A stretch of 64,000 nucleotides of DNA from Pristionchus mayeri (lineage: Eukaryota > Nematoda > Chromadorea > Rhabditida > Neodiplogasteridae), in contig BTRK01000006.1 of the NCBI GenBank assembly GCA_036245805.1, forward strand, positions 34,848,901 to 34,912,900, in the 5' to 3' direction. Shown piece after piece: positions 9,611 to 35,831 of this stretch (position 1 is its first letter; every line of letters begins with the position of its first letter). The notes beneath the pieces are model-generated. The model had not been told where the DNA came from. It worked only from the letters and a program-made list of their open reading frames with translations, and did not search any database. A program made the translations under genes and the position numbers.

Positions 9611-12600
9611 ATGACTCGTCACCATGAAGCAGAAGATTGTGTGAGTTCCCATCCGATTCACTAGGAATGAATCAAATGGAGATCAGAAGTCGACGCTACT
9701 AAGAGTTTACGAATGTGCCTGGCCGAAAGGTGTTTTGAAAGGAAGCTTGTGACTTCCTTGATAGTGGAATTGGGAGATTATCCATCACACGACTTCTTCC
9801 CTACATATGCCTTGTTCGGGCTCCAATGAGCGATCTACGCACCTGTGCACTACAATGTATCGTGCCTATCGACTCTTAGTTCCCTCTTTCCACTTCTCTT
9901 CAGGAGTGCGCACTCTGCCTGATTGGGGCTATCAGGCGCCTTTTCCTTCTCTCCTCCATTTTCCGCTCGACTTTCCCATGCTTTCTCTGATACTCCTCAT
10001 TATCACACCGAAGAGAGTGGGAAACTTTCAGTCTCTGCAGTCTTGCAAATCTTCCCACTCGATCTCTTCATTGAAAACAGTCCCTGCAGCGCTGTTTACT
10101 GTCGTCTCTCTCGATTCGCCGCCGATTTCTTGCGCGTGGATAATTTGAATTTCGTCAGATGAGCGAGGAGAGATTCCGTCTGGTGGTACTCGGATCGACG
10201 AGAGTCGGCAAAACAAGCATCATTCGCAGATATCTCTACAAGTGAGGGCAATCATCTACTGGATCATTCGACGAATCTCTTGCAGGGAATTCTCGGAGAA
10301 GTACAAAGAGACTGTCGAGGATCTCCACTCCAGACAATTCCGAATTCGGGTGAGCTCACTCTCTATTCTCCAGGTTTTTAGCTGATCAAAAACCCGTGTG
10401 ATATCATTCGAAATAGCGGTTGTTAGCCACCCATTGAGATGAATCAAAGCGATTGAGAGATATGTTGACTTCTTGAGCCTGGGAAAAATTCTATAAGATT
10501 TCTCACATGCATTGATACGGTTCTGAGAGTCGATCGAAAACAAAGGCATTGAGGCGAGGAAAAGGGAGAACAGAACAATGGTGCGGGATCATCCCGATGC
10601 AAACTGTCCATGAATACGATCTTTAGTCGAAGGCCATGTGATGTCACGGAGCGTTCCCACTCCTTCCGTTGATCCTAGATTCAATCCGAGGCTCAGGGCA
10701 TGAAAAACAATCACGTTACATTCAGAAGGGATTCATGATAATATTTTCGATGTGCGAGAGTACTTTCCATAGCTGGAAAGCTCAGCTGGACTCGGGATAT
10801 TTTCCGGATATTTATGAGATCTGGTGAAATGCGGTGATTCTCAAATGGTGATTTAGCTAATGCGATGAGCCCACGTGGGGGGACTCTTCACGAGACAGGG
10901 AATGTGCAATTCCCGTGTTCTAAGCTGGGAAGATCAGAGATCCGAAGCACTCCAATAGGGCCATGCGAAGCTCTAAAATGACGTGCACTGACATTAGACT
11001 CGTAGGCCCTCTGTTTATCTCCGCATAGAACGAGCAATAGAATGCACGAAATGGGGAGAGTCCGAGTATGATTTCATGAAGCAGCGTTTTATTTTGGGGC
11101 TTTGATAAGACTACAACTGAAATCTCAACCAATTCCCCGATAGGAGGAAAGAGATCTCTTTCATTGGAAGGAAAATGGGATGGGGAAGTTGCAAAAAGGT
11201 GAATGATGCAGGGAGTGCCTCTTCCACTGGACATCCTCGACACTAACTTCAACTTCCCCGACATGCGTCGTCTCGCCATCTCCTCTGCCTCCGCCTTCAT
11301 GCTCGTTTTCGCTGTCGATGACGTCCAGAGCTTCAAGGAGGTCAGTTATCTGACCCAGCGATCTCCTTCTCTGGCATACTGTAGCTACCATAATTTCATT
11401 CAGATGAGCGTCCTCTGGAAGGAAGTGTGCGATCGTCGTCCCGACATCTCCTCCATTCCTACCGTAGTCGTGGGCAACAAGTGCGACAATCCTGGAAAGA
11501 AAGTAGGCAGCTAATAGTTATGCAACCAATAGGCGCAGCCTCGTAGACTGTACGATTAATTATGCAGTTATGCAATGAGTCGCGTGATTCTAACGAGGTT
11601 CCCCTAGATCTACGAATCGACGGCGACTGCGTGGACATCTCGATTATGTTCCGAGGTCCGGTACGTGGAATGCTCTGCCAAGGATTCCACCAATGTCATC
11701 GACGTATTCCGTTCACTTCTCGAACTGAGCGGATTCCCGAAATGCAAGGTCCGGTTTCTATCCAGATGCACCCTCCTCCCCCTCCCTAGATGCACCCCCT
11801 CAACTTCCCACATCATCTCCATAATCTGGGAATTTCATTAATATCACATGTCGAGTGCGAGAGAGGAGCAAATGTTGCGAGAAAGACTTCGTCTCTCTAG
11901 ATGAGGAAGGAATGGGAGATGGGAGGATTCACTCGGGTCGAGAATCTCATTTATGGGTTAGGAGGGAAACGAGCAAACTCCTGCATTAGCGATATTGGGA
12001 GTGGAAGATTGACGAGCAAAGATTCAATTGACTCTCATTTCCACTTATTTGTGCACTTTAAAGAAGGGAGTTCCTCTTGCGGGCGAAGAGATTGATATCG
12101 TTCTTTCGACCCTTAGTAGGATTGAACAAGAGATTGATAGCGATTCCGAAAACAGAAAGAGGAGTGCTCGGAATATCCGTTGAGATGCTTTTGGGGTGTG
12201 ACCGAGGGCAAATCCGGCACTTATCTCTAACTTCCTCAGTATTCGGAAAGACTTCGCAAACGACCCAAACACCGATCCCATCACTCGGAATAGATACCAT
12301 GAATAGAAAATAAGCGGGAACTGACCAATGCGCACATAATAAAAATACATCTGCGGGTGCTCGTGTTCGTTCCACTAGGGAGACACTCCATTTGCACCTG
12401 TCGCTCATTTCAAGTTCCGAACCTGCTTATGGGTATAAATATCAGTATTTTCATTCAGGCGGGTGGAGGGAGTCTCGACGAGAATGAGGAGGAGAATCTT
12501 CATATCTGCGAGAGGGCGAACTCATTCAGAGGACGACCCCTCAACAGACAAGTCTTCGGAATGGTACGCTGATCTTTGATCTTTGCTTTGCCGCTCTCCA

Positions 12601-13087
12601 GATAGATGAGATGCGATGCACAATGTGAGATAAACAACGATGTCCCGATATTAGCGGGACGTCATGCGCTTGTTTTTCTCTATTTCCCCTGCCAACACAG
12701 AATACGTAAGAGTCTCGGAAATAGTTCTGCAACGATAGACTATTGACCACTCCTGCAATTCAGGAGAAGGAGAAGGAGAAAGAGAAGGTGGAGAATGGAT
12801 TCACACTTGGAGTGCCAGCAGAATTGAAGAGGAATCGATCACTTCGAGTCAGTTGACAGTTCCCTCTTTTTGCAATGAGGAGTACTATGTCAGAGTACTG
12901 TTCAATCAAGTGATGTGTTCAGATGAAATCTCCCCGTCGCGAGAAGGAAGGAGATGAGGAGAACGGGAAGTTGTCCCGATCCAAATCACTGATCAAGAGG
13001 ACGAAACATCTCTCACTCAAGATGAGAAGACATGGGGAGAAAGTGAATGATGATGTGCAGGATGAGAGTGATTGCGTCATCTCCTGA
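9611..13087 (+). CDS. RASD/Rhes (Dexras)-like small GTPase with CAAX box
   Basis: Exons: tentative 9611-9640, then 10159-10241, 10286-10349, 11212-11340, 11404-11502, 11608-11748, 12459-12563, 12764-12847 and 12923-13087; all join in phase. From the ATG at 10159 the product is 289 residues, or 299 with the first exon. Motifs are the P-loop GSTRVGKT after RLVVL, LDILDT plus PDMRRLAI (typical of the RASD group), the G4 motif GNKCD and the G5 motif ECSAK. A basic tail follows (SLIKRTKHLSLKMRR), ending in DCVIS, a CAAX prenylation signal. RASD proteins are membrane-bound Ras-like GTPases tied to G-protein signalling. The G3 segment reads DTNFN where most Ras proteins have DxxG, and the C-terminal extension contains an EK-repeat. 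The first ten codons are the least certain part. Confidence 0.85.
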
Positions 13088-13302
13088 AAGCCAATCGATG
13101 GTCTCTTCTGATCTCCCGATGATATCCCGACAGTAGTCATCTCTTTCGTGTGCTCACATGGTTAATGAATCTCATAGTCTCTTTTACCGCACTCTTGCTG
13201 AACTGGCAATGTATGATCTCCTCTATTCTGTTTCCCGTGAGCTTGAAGATCCATTGATCCGTGTTTACTATCCTTTGATCATCCACTAAACAAGGATTCA
13301 CA

Positions 13303-13308
13303 AATAAA
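13303..13308 (+). terminator. Possible poly(A) signal of the GTPase gene
   Basis: AATAAA lies 216 nt downstream of the TGA at 13085-13087. The sequence from 13309 to 13937 is AT-rich and has no recognisable exon; it separates this gene from the convergent tetraspanin gene. Confidence 0.4.
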
Positions 13309-13937
13309 ATGAGATGTGTTTCGCTTTTCTGTGACTGTTCAGCTTTATCGGATGGCACGAAATCAGTTCATATTTAATATATAATAATATCGATAAATAC
13401 TTTCATTATTTACAAAACTTCGTTGCATATTATGAACAATCACAGGATGAATATTTGTGAACTGGGATCAGTGAATATTATGTCGGAATTCGAATATGGG
13501 CATGAAAGATTGAGATCAATTGCAGTTTTGGGTATGGACAGATAAGAGAAATGCATTCGTCATATTGTGAATTACACTGAGAATAGATCATATGTTAAAT
13601 ACGTAATCCTGAATTTCCACAGGAAAAGGAAAGAATTAGTGTTCAGATTAAAACTGCACTGCGAAAGTTGAATTCGATTGAGAAATTATTTGATTGGGCT
13701 AACTTTTCATGGAATTCTTTAGTCAAAGAAAGAAGAGGGAGGTCATATTTGATTCCAGCCAGAGAGATTTCTGTTCCCAGAATGCAGATTTCCCAAGCTA
13801 GTGCATTCCTTTCAGTGGAGAGAAGTGAATAAATGAGGAGTGTTCGAATTTAGAATTGAAGAAAAACGACTTGGACAGTCACGAAAGGGTGCTTGAGCCA
13901 AAAAGGGAAATGGAACGGACTAAACATGAGAAGGGGG

Positions 13938-15844
13938 TCAGAAGTTCATGTTCGACTTCTCCTTCAGAGCATGGCAGAGAACACAGGCGAATATCATAGC
14001 GAAGAGCTGAAAGTTGAATCCATTTGGTAGCATTAGTCGTATTCGATAGATGGAAAGAGAACCATACCTCGACAACTAGAATAGCCACTCCGATTATGAG
14101 GATGATGATGATGTTGTTGTCGATGAACTCGTAAATTTGCACTGCGCATCCTTTCTGAATCGACAGTTCCTCTTCCCTTTCCTTTTTACTTCCGGGATTG
14201 TCTTGTGTTATGCAACGGATGAGTGGACCCTTTTTCCTTGGAACGGGACTTCCATTATGCATCATAAAGGTTGGAAAAACGAATGACGAATTGAGTTCCC
14301 GCAGCGAGAGAGGAAAGAAAGGCGAGTATGTAGATCACAAAATTGCGGGCCCGCAAGGCTCTTATGGCAAACTCTAATTATCACATTCAAATCTTCGTCT
14401 CTGACCCGAATGAGTGGCCCTCCGATGAGAGTGCAGTTGCAGCTGCCTGGTGGCACAGAGAAGTCCTGGCAGCCATTAGCACCGCAGCACTTCAGCTGCA
14501 ATCGCGAGAATCAATAACTTGCTAGTAGCATCTATTGAAAAAGAACGGTATTTTACTGGAGAAATGGATTACAATGGGTTCGGAATTAAATTTTGTTGTG
14601 AATGAATAATATGTTAGAATTTGCAGGATAAATTGCTCACCTGAGTGTGGATGTTGTCGACGTTCTGCCGGATAGGTGGAGGCAAAGTGTTGTACTTGTT
14701 TACGAATTCTTGTTGCCACACATTGATGAACTCTTGCCGGAACTGAAAGAGCAACATGATATTTCTAAACTCGTTTGATTCTCGGCTCACATTTCCCTTG
14801 TTGACGAAGACGTAGATTCCTCCTGCTAGTAGAATCGCGAAGAGAATTCCGATCAGAACGCAGTACTGAAGTAAGGAATTGTCATTGAGAACTGACTTTC
14901 AGAAAAATGGTTAAGACATAGACAAATTGTGAGTCTTTTCCCGTTTTAGCACCCATTCACCACATAGATTCACATTGTTTTCCCGACTACAATCAGCCAC
15001 TTCCGTGTTGAAGTTCGTATAAGAAGTGTTAGCCTCGATGTGTGTTGAAGATATCTAGGAAGCTGACAAATTGCACAATCTCTAGTTGACTCAGCGTGCG
15101 AGCTCGATCAAAGTAGCTATCCCCGCTTCCGATTGGCTGGCCTTTTCACATTTCCTTGTTTTTCCGTGATCTCTCGATTGCTAATAACACGAAATTGAAG
15201 CCATGTCAAAGTCCTACTTTAGTACTGGTTTCTACGGAGATACATCATTTAAAAATTTTTTGTTGGGGTTGAATGCTTGCAAGTTTCCGTTCGTTCGGTA
15301 AGAATGTGTTCACTCACGATGCCGATGACACAGTTGCTTTCGCAGACTGATCCACAGCAGCCGAAGAACCCGAGAATGAAGATGATGAGACCAAGGGCTG
15401 CGATGACGTAGAGGATGATGTAGAGCTGAAAGGGAAGGAGGTAAACAACAACAGATCCGAAAACAACATCTGCTGAATCCACGTTCATATTTAGCATCAC
15501 CTACCGTATCCAGCTGCAGCACTTTATTATTGGTGTTCGTGTCGAGATTGAGAGATGAGAACACCTAGAACGGAACTTTTTAAAAATTTGTTCTTTGCAC
15601 ATTCGATACACAAAAATTACACATTCGATGAAAGCCACAAAATGAATTTAATTGGAAAATGATTTTGCCTTCTGCTGGAAATCATTGTCGAATCGGATCC
15701 ATAGTGCGAGACCGCAAACTACTCCACCGAGAGCCTGGAATGCATTATTTATGAAGTTCCGCGTCGAAAAGAACTCACGAAAAGCAGGAAGTTTATGAGG
15801 AAGAAGAAGTACTTGAGGCACTTGTTGCCACAGCCTTGAACCAT
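13938..15844 (-). CDS. Tetraspanin
   Basis: Nine exons (plus-strand coordinates, 5' to 3'): 15779-15844, 15669-15734, 15505-15564, 15318-15425, 14791-14865, 14641-14742, 14385-14495, 14068-14154, 13938-14006. All junctions keep frame, giving 247 codons, standard for the family. The start is the classical MVQGCGNKCLKYFFFLINFL. TM1 runs into ALGGVVCGLALWIRFD, TM2 carries GFFGCCGSVCESNC, and TM3 is followed by the large extracellular loop with LKCCGANGC, PPGSCNC and KGCAVQIY. TM4 (IIIILIIGVAILVVE) leads into a short tail, HALKEKSNMNF. Tetraspanins organise membrane microdomains and bind partner receptors. The intron after exon 2 uses a GC donor. The 3' boundary of the loop exon (14385 or 14406) is uncertain. 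Confidence 0.9.
15565..15668 (-). other. GC-AG intron in the tetraspanin gene
   Basis: The upstream exon ends CAGCAGAAG and is followed by GCAAAATC. A GT donor is not available before an in-frame stop. Using GC joins ...DNDFQQK to VFSSLNLDT in phase. Confidence 0.7.
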
Positions 15845-18373
15845 TCTCTGACCTGAAATGGGTGAAGATATGTTGAAAATACTTGCAAGATGCAACGACT
15901 CTATTAAAAATGCGATGAAAATTGCAGCAAAAAATCGGATTAACGCGCGGACAAACCAGGATGTTGATCCGTTTTCGGACGAATTCTCTCAAAAAGTTGT
16001 TATCCACTATGAATAAAGAAGAGCTATCGGCACTTAGTCGGATTATGGGTCGAAGGAGGAAACAAGGCACTCGTGAGAGGATGTTTTATCCCCGAGGAGG
16101 AAATTAGAGGTGTGTGAAGGGGATCGAGATCGGATATTGGAATGTCAAGCACATCAGACAGCAAGAGAAGCATAGAATGCATCTCCTCTACAAAGGATTG
16201 TGCCCGATGTGGATTGCAGAGCATAAAATTTTCATAGGGCTCTTCTGGAAAGGGAACAGAAGTAGGAACGAAGGAAGGAAGGAATCCATGATTGGATGGA
16301 CATCCTCTGACCCCGACGAGTAAATGCTCTATTATGCAGAACAGGAAAGATCCAATGTCATAGCAACGACTTCCGCGCACTTCTCAATGGAGACATCAGA
16401 GGGGAGGGGATTAATGGCAGATGCTCCCCTCCCACGAGTCTCGGTGGGGGAGTGAGGGAGGGGTAAATACCTATTACGAAAGGGACGAAAGTGTCCACAT
16501 ACCTGTTTGCACGGTTCTGTGCAAATTTGAAGCAAAAATAGAAATATTGCGGCTTTGGAATCTTCAGTGATTACTCACAAGGTCACCATTTGGAAGTCGT
16601 GTTCGGATGTACGAGATCCGCTTAAGCACCCCATTCATCGCTACGCCGATAAGTCGTATTCTATATCGGATCGTGAGTCTACCTGTGGTCTCGGAGAAAG
16701 GAGAAAATGTGCAGAACGTCTAGCGGGGCATAGGAACTGACCAAGTATAGTTTTATCAAACTGAATTCTACTAGAAATGCAAATTGAGAGAAATCAAACC
16801 CGCAAAAGGGTTCTAATCGATGCAATCTCAAAAAATCTTCCCGAAGTGGAGCATCCTAGTGGAGCCTTCGATATGTATACACTGAATCAACCCGGCAACT
16901 CTCACCTACTCGAAAAGTAAAGGACAAAATGAATGGGCACTAATGAGAGAAATGTATTTGGCCGTGAGTCCCTGTCACGAGGTGGTGAGAGTCTAGTCTC
17001 TCCAAGTAACTTTACTTCGAGGAGGGAGTCTACATGGATATCGAGAGTTTGCGAGTACTTTCGCAGCTTCGCCTCGAGATTAGTGCGAATTGGGCAATAG
17101 GGCAGTGAGTGCTTGAGAACAGACGAAGACTCCGTCTGAAGCATCTCTCAATAGACGGGGAGAAAGTGCCTAGCGAAGGAAGGCTAAATGCCGACTGAGA
17201 GAGGAAACCTGTCAGTTGTAATCAAGCACGGCCTTGTAACGAGAACTGATCAAGAAACCCATCAAAACTTGCATCTCTTGATTTCATGTGTTCTCTCGTT
17301 TTATCTATCGATCTCAAACGCGTGAGAAATGCGGAGACTCCACACTAAATAAATTTGGCTAAGCTGTCGGCTGGGCTGGATACATTTGCGTCATTACCGA
17401 TTGAAAGATCTACTATGCACAGATGCAGTTGAACTGTGTGCGAATGTCTATTTTCCTAATGCCTAGGAGGAAATCTTATATAGGCGCGAAAAGGGCGGAT
17501 CGCGGGGCCAAAATATCAGCTGTAAGGGCGGATTGTGCAGATGGTGTAGGCTCGCGGGCTGGATTAATCAGCCCCGCGGATCCAATATGTATCCCCGCCG
17601 TTGCCATGACACCTCCCCCTATCACACACGACCACATCATGGGAGAGAGGGAAGGGCGGGAAGTGAGAAGGAATGAGTCAGCGAGAGACCCAAATCACTA
17701 CTGTTTTTAGAGATTCGCTGACTCATCTCGAATCGAAGTGACTAACATCCGGATGAATCAAGACCCGAAGACGTCCAAATTTGTTTATTCGTAATCTTCG
17801 ATACTTCAGAACAAGGGCGTCAGACAAGGAAATGGCGAAAAACCGAACAAAATGTTTGATATAGACGCAATCAGATAACCTAAATATCTACGTGGGGATT
17901 TTGGAAATCTACAGAGATCATGACAGAGGCTTGGAGCTGCTTTATTTGTTCGTTTCAAAGACTCCGCAAGGGCGGCAAAACAAATCTCATCGAATTCTCA
18001 TCAGGGAAAGGAGATTGGGTACAGCTGCCTAATGAAGGAACGGACTGATATCTCTGAGCTAATAGCTGATTGTCCATGGGAAAGGGAAAAGGTTGGTTGT
18101 GTCGGACAGTTAATATGTCGGTAGCCGTATGCTGTACAAAACAAGAAGGTAGACGAGAGGGGGATTACGAGGGTAGGTCACAACTCGTTTTACATAAGGG
18201 TTAGAGACGCACGGAACTGAGCGCATCCTTGAGTGAGGGCGAGAGAACAACAATAATAGATCATGAGACGGCTGAGACAGTACACAGTACTGAGGAGCAA
18301 TTCTCTTCTGGGTTGATTATGGGGGGATAAAGCGGGCAATCGTAACGGGCTGCTATGACATCCTGCTTGCTGT
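15845..18373. other. Intergenic region between the tetraspanin and mbk-1 genes
   Basis: It holds the presumed tetraspanin promoter and the mbk-1 3' UTR. On the minus strand AATAAA reads at 17941-17946, about 430 nt past the mbk-1 stop. A GC-rich imperfect hairpin (GCGGGCTG...CAGCCCCGC) sits near 17552-17576. No exon is recognised. Confidence 0.45.
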
Positions 18374-33115
<14,742 letters not shown>

Positions 33116-35831
33116 GACTGAGGGAGGGAAGAGCTAGGGAGTGAGGTTAGAGAGATCCGAGAGAGAGGAGGACGATTATAAGATCTGAGTAGGGCGAAGG
33201 CTTTAGGAGCACAACACCACGACACTGACACGACATCGAGGAGATTCAGAGAACGAAAAGGAGAAAGGAGGAACGATCGAGGGGAATCGACGTCTCTCCT
33301 CTATTAAGCCACTTATGGAAAGGAGAGGAATCAAACGATGACCCCGAGGAAGAATCTCGCACTCTTCGGTTTGAACTCTTACTAACCGGCGAAAGATGGA
33401 AAAGAGTAGGGGACTGTCCATTACTTCTTCTGGTTTCGCTCATTAGTAAGAGCATCAAGGGAGTTTGGTGAACAAACACTACTGTTTCATAAATGTTCAT
33501 AATGTCTGATCAGCTAGGGTTACTTCCTTGATGCGACAACTAATGAGTTACGTAAGACCACGTCACCACTGATCGTCGTGATCTTTGATGCTCACGACGG
33601 ATATTCAGATTCACTGACCATATCGAATGGCGGAACTGAAGCAGCGAGGTCCATGATGAGCAGAAGAAGCGAAGGGGAAGAAGAGGAAGGAAAAGAAGGT
33701 GGTTGGCGAACCCGAAGAGAGAAGTGCTCAGGAAAACCCGACGGTGATCAGCAACCAGTCGGGTCTCGGAGAGACCTGCAAGCATAAACACTCACTTTGG
33801 TATAAAATAGTACGCGGCTACGTGAAGAAAGTGCTTGTAATGTATATTATTGACTAGACAGATACTGATGCATCGGAGCATAAAGGTAAGAGTAAAGTAC
33901 ACCCCGTCTTCGAGACTGACTTCGCGGGAAAACAAGTTCATTGTCCATAGGAGTGCAAAGTGCTATCACACCGAATATAAAAAGGAAAGGATCGGAGAGG
34001 AAGATTGATGCAATAAATCCCATCGAAACATAGAGAAGTGCGATTATGAATGGTGAAATGGCCGAGAGCGAGAGGGGGGGAAATGGTTCGATGGCGATCA
34101 CCCATCACTTTCTATCACACTCGGTCACACTGATCTACTCGGTAAAGTCCCATTGATTGTGAATAAGCACGAGAGGAGGAGGGGGACAAGGTGTCAAACA
34201 GTGAGCTCGCGCACTTTGCCACCTCCTGAGAGACGGGTTTGAGACGAGAAGTGAGTGGAAGAAGCGGGAGGAACAACAGTGAGGACGAGTGAACACGTCG
34301 TTGCGAGTATGGAGACAAACACATCGATTGATCTACTCGAAGGGCGAGAACAACTCGTGTTCCCGTCCAGCCAACAGCTGATTCAATCGCGGGTTTCGAA
34401 ACGATCGCAAGTTGCACTTAAGGAGCGACGAAGGAGAGAAGGAGGACGACAATGGGGGGGGGAGAGAGAGGGGAAGGCAGACTGAGAGAGAGAGATAAGG
34501 TACCGGAGAGACAGAAAGCATGGCCACTGGGCAATTTCGACTATAACTGCTCACTGTATAGGAAAGGAGAAATCACGGCTGCTCCCGTTGCGATGGCCGA
34601 CAAAACACGAAAACAATTCCCTTCCTATCTCTTCCTCTCCTCCCCTCTCGTCTCTCCTTTAGGAGACGACGTGTTGACGTGTACAAGCGACACGACGAAA
34701 TACAGGAGAGGAAGGACGGATGGCTAGGGGACAGGACGAGGAGATGCTCCAACAACCACACGCGAAGGCGGTCGCGTCGCGTGCTCCACTCTCGCTTGTG
34801 CGCATTGCCAACTTGGAGGGGCGAGAGGGACAGATGGAGGGAGAGAGAGAGAGGGACAACATACGTGAGTGTCATTACGAAAGCAGAGGGAAGGCCAGAG
34901 GGCTCTTGTGCAAAATTTGATGAAGAAGAGAGAGGACTCGAGTGTCTCTCCTAAACCCCGGAAGTAAGAGTGGGACATCATTACTCATTGGAGGAAGGAC
35001 GATCCGGGGACAGGAAGCCATCTAACGGAGTAGAGTGAATCAGCCACTCGCGTCAAAGCAAACGTACTTTCTCACTGCCACCGGATATGGTGCATATCGG
35101 GGATTGGAGATGAAGATTGAAAAGGGAATGAATTCTTCAATAGTGACCGCTGCAAAGACCGATGCGCTGTGTCGTGCCAAGTCCCAAATATACGAAAGTA
35201 CTCATGAACTTCAAGTTGAATGTGCGTGGGAAAACGATTAACGCAATGTTTCCACATTATCTAATGCAATTGCATTATTCTTATTCTACTAGTTCAGAAT
35301 ACTCGAGGATACTGCATTCCTCTGCAGTGCCACCTGAACGCCGCTCTTGCTCCTCCTTTCCTTCTCACTAGCGTGACCTACTTGGCCCGCGCACCACATT
35401 AGCTGCTCTACGCCGATCCGAGTGGATCATGGGAAGGATTCCCGCCTTTGGATCGCCTCCCACTTTCTCTCTCTTTCCTTCGCTTTCGTTTCCCGACCAT
35501 TCTTCGTCCCAGTTCAAGCAGTTTTTTATCGACTTCGTTAGCGCATTAGAAACATACCCTAGCGCCATGAAGATGGATTTATTCTGTTTGTATTTCTGTG
35601 ATCCCCAGGAAGCAGGAGATTTGCTCTACTGCATTCGTATGATGTCCTGAACTCAGTTCTGAGGTCACTCTTCCCTCGAGATTTCTTCTCTATCCATCAT
35701 ATCCGAAGATAAGGATCAGTAGACTGCATTGACCTCGAATCTTTCCCGTCGTTCGCGCATTGTACTCTCTGCACTTTTCATGCTCATTATGCTACTATTT
35801 GAATATTTCATCTTCTCACTGCAACTTCAGA
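33116..35831. other. Divergent intergenic region, mbk-1 / secreted matrix gene
   Basis: The minus-strand mbk-1 start (33115) and the plus-strand secreted gene (35832) point away from each other, so both promoters should be here. The sequence is full of GAGA/TCTC purine-pyrimidine runs (for example 34430-34480 and 34820-34860). These produce overlapping low-complexity open frames on both strands that I do not regard as genes. Confidence 0.5.

Noticed and set aside
17440..17580. GC-rich hairpin region as a tRNA or other structured RNA
   Set aside because: The stem is imperfect and no cloverleaf, box A/B or known RNA signature is present.
34255..34981. Several 60-100 codon frames on both strands
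   Set aside because: They arise from purine/pyrimidine-rich low-complexity DNA in the divergent promoter region and overlap antisense.
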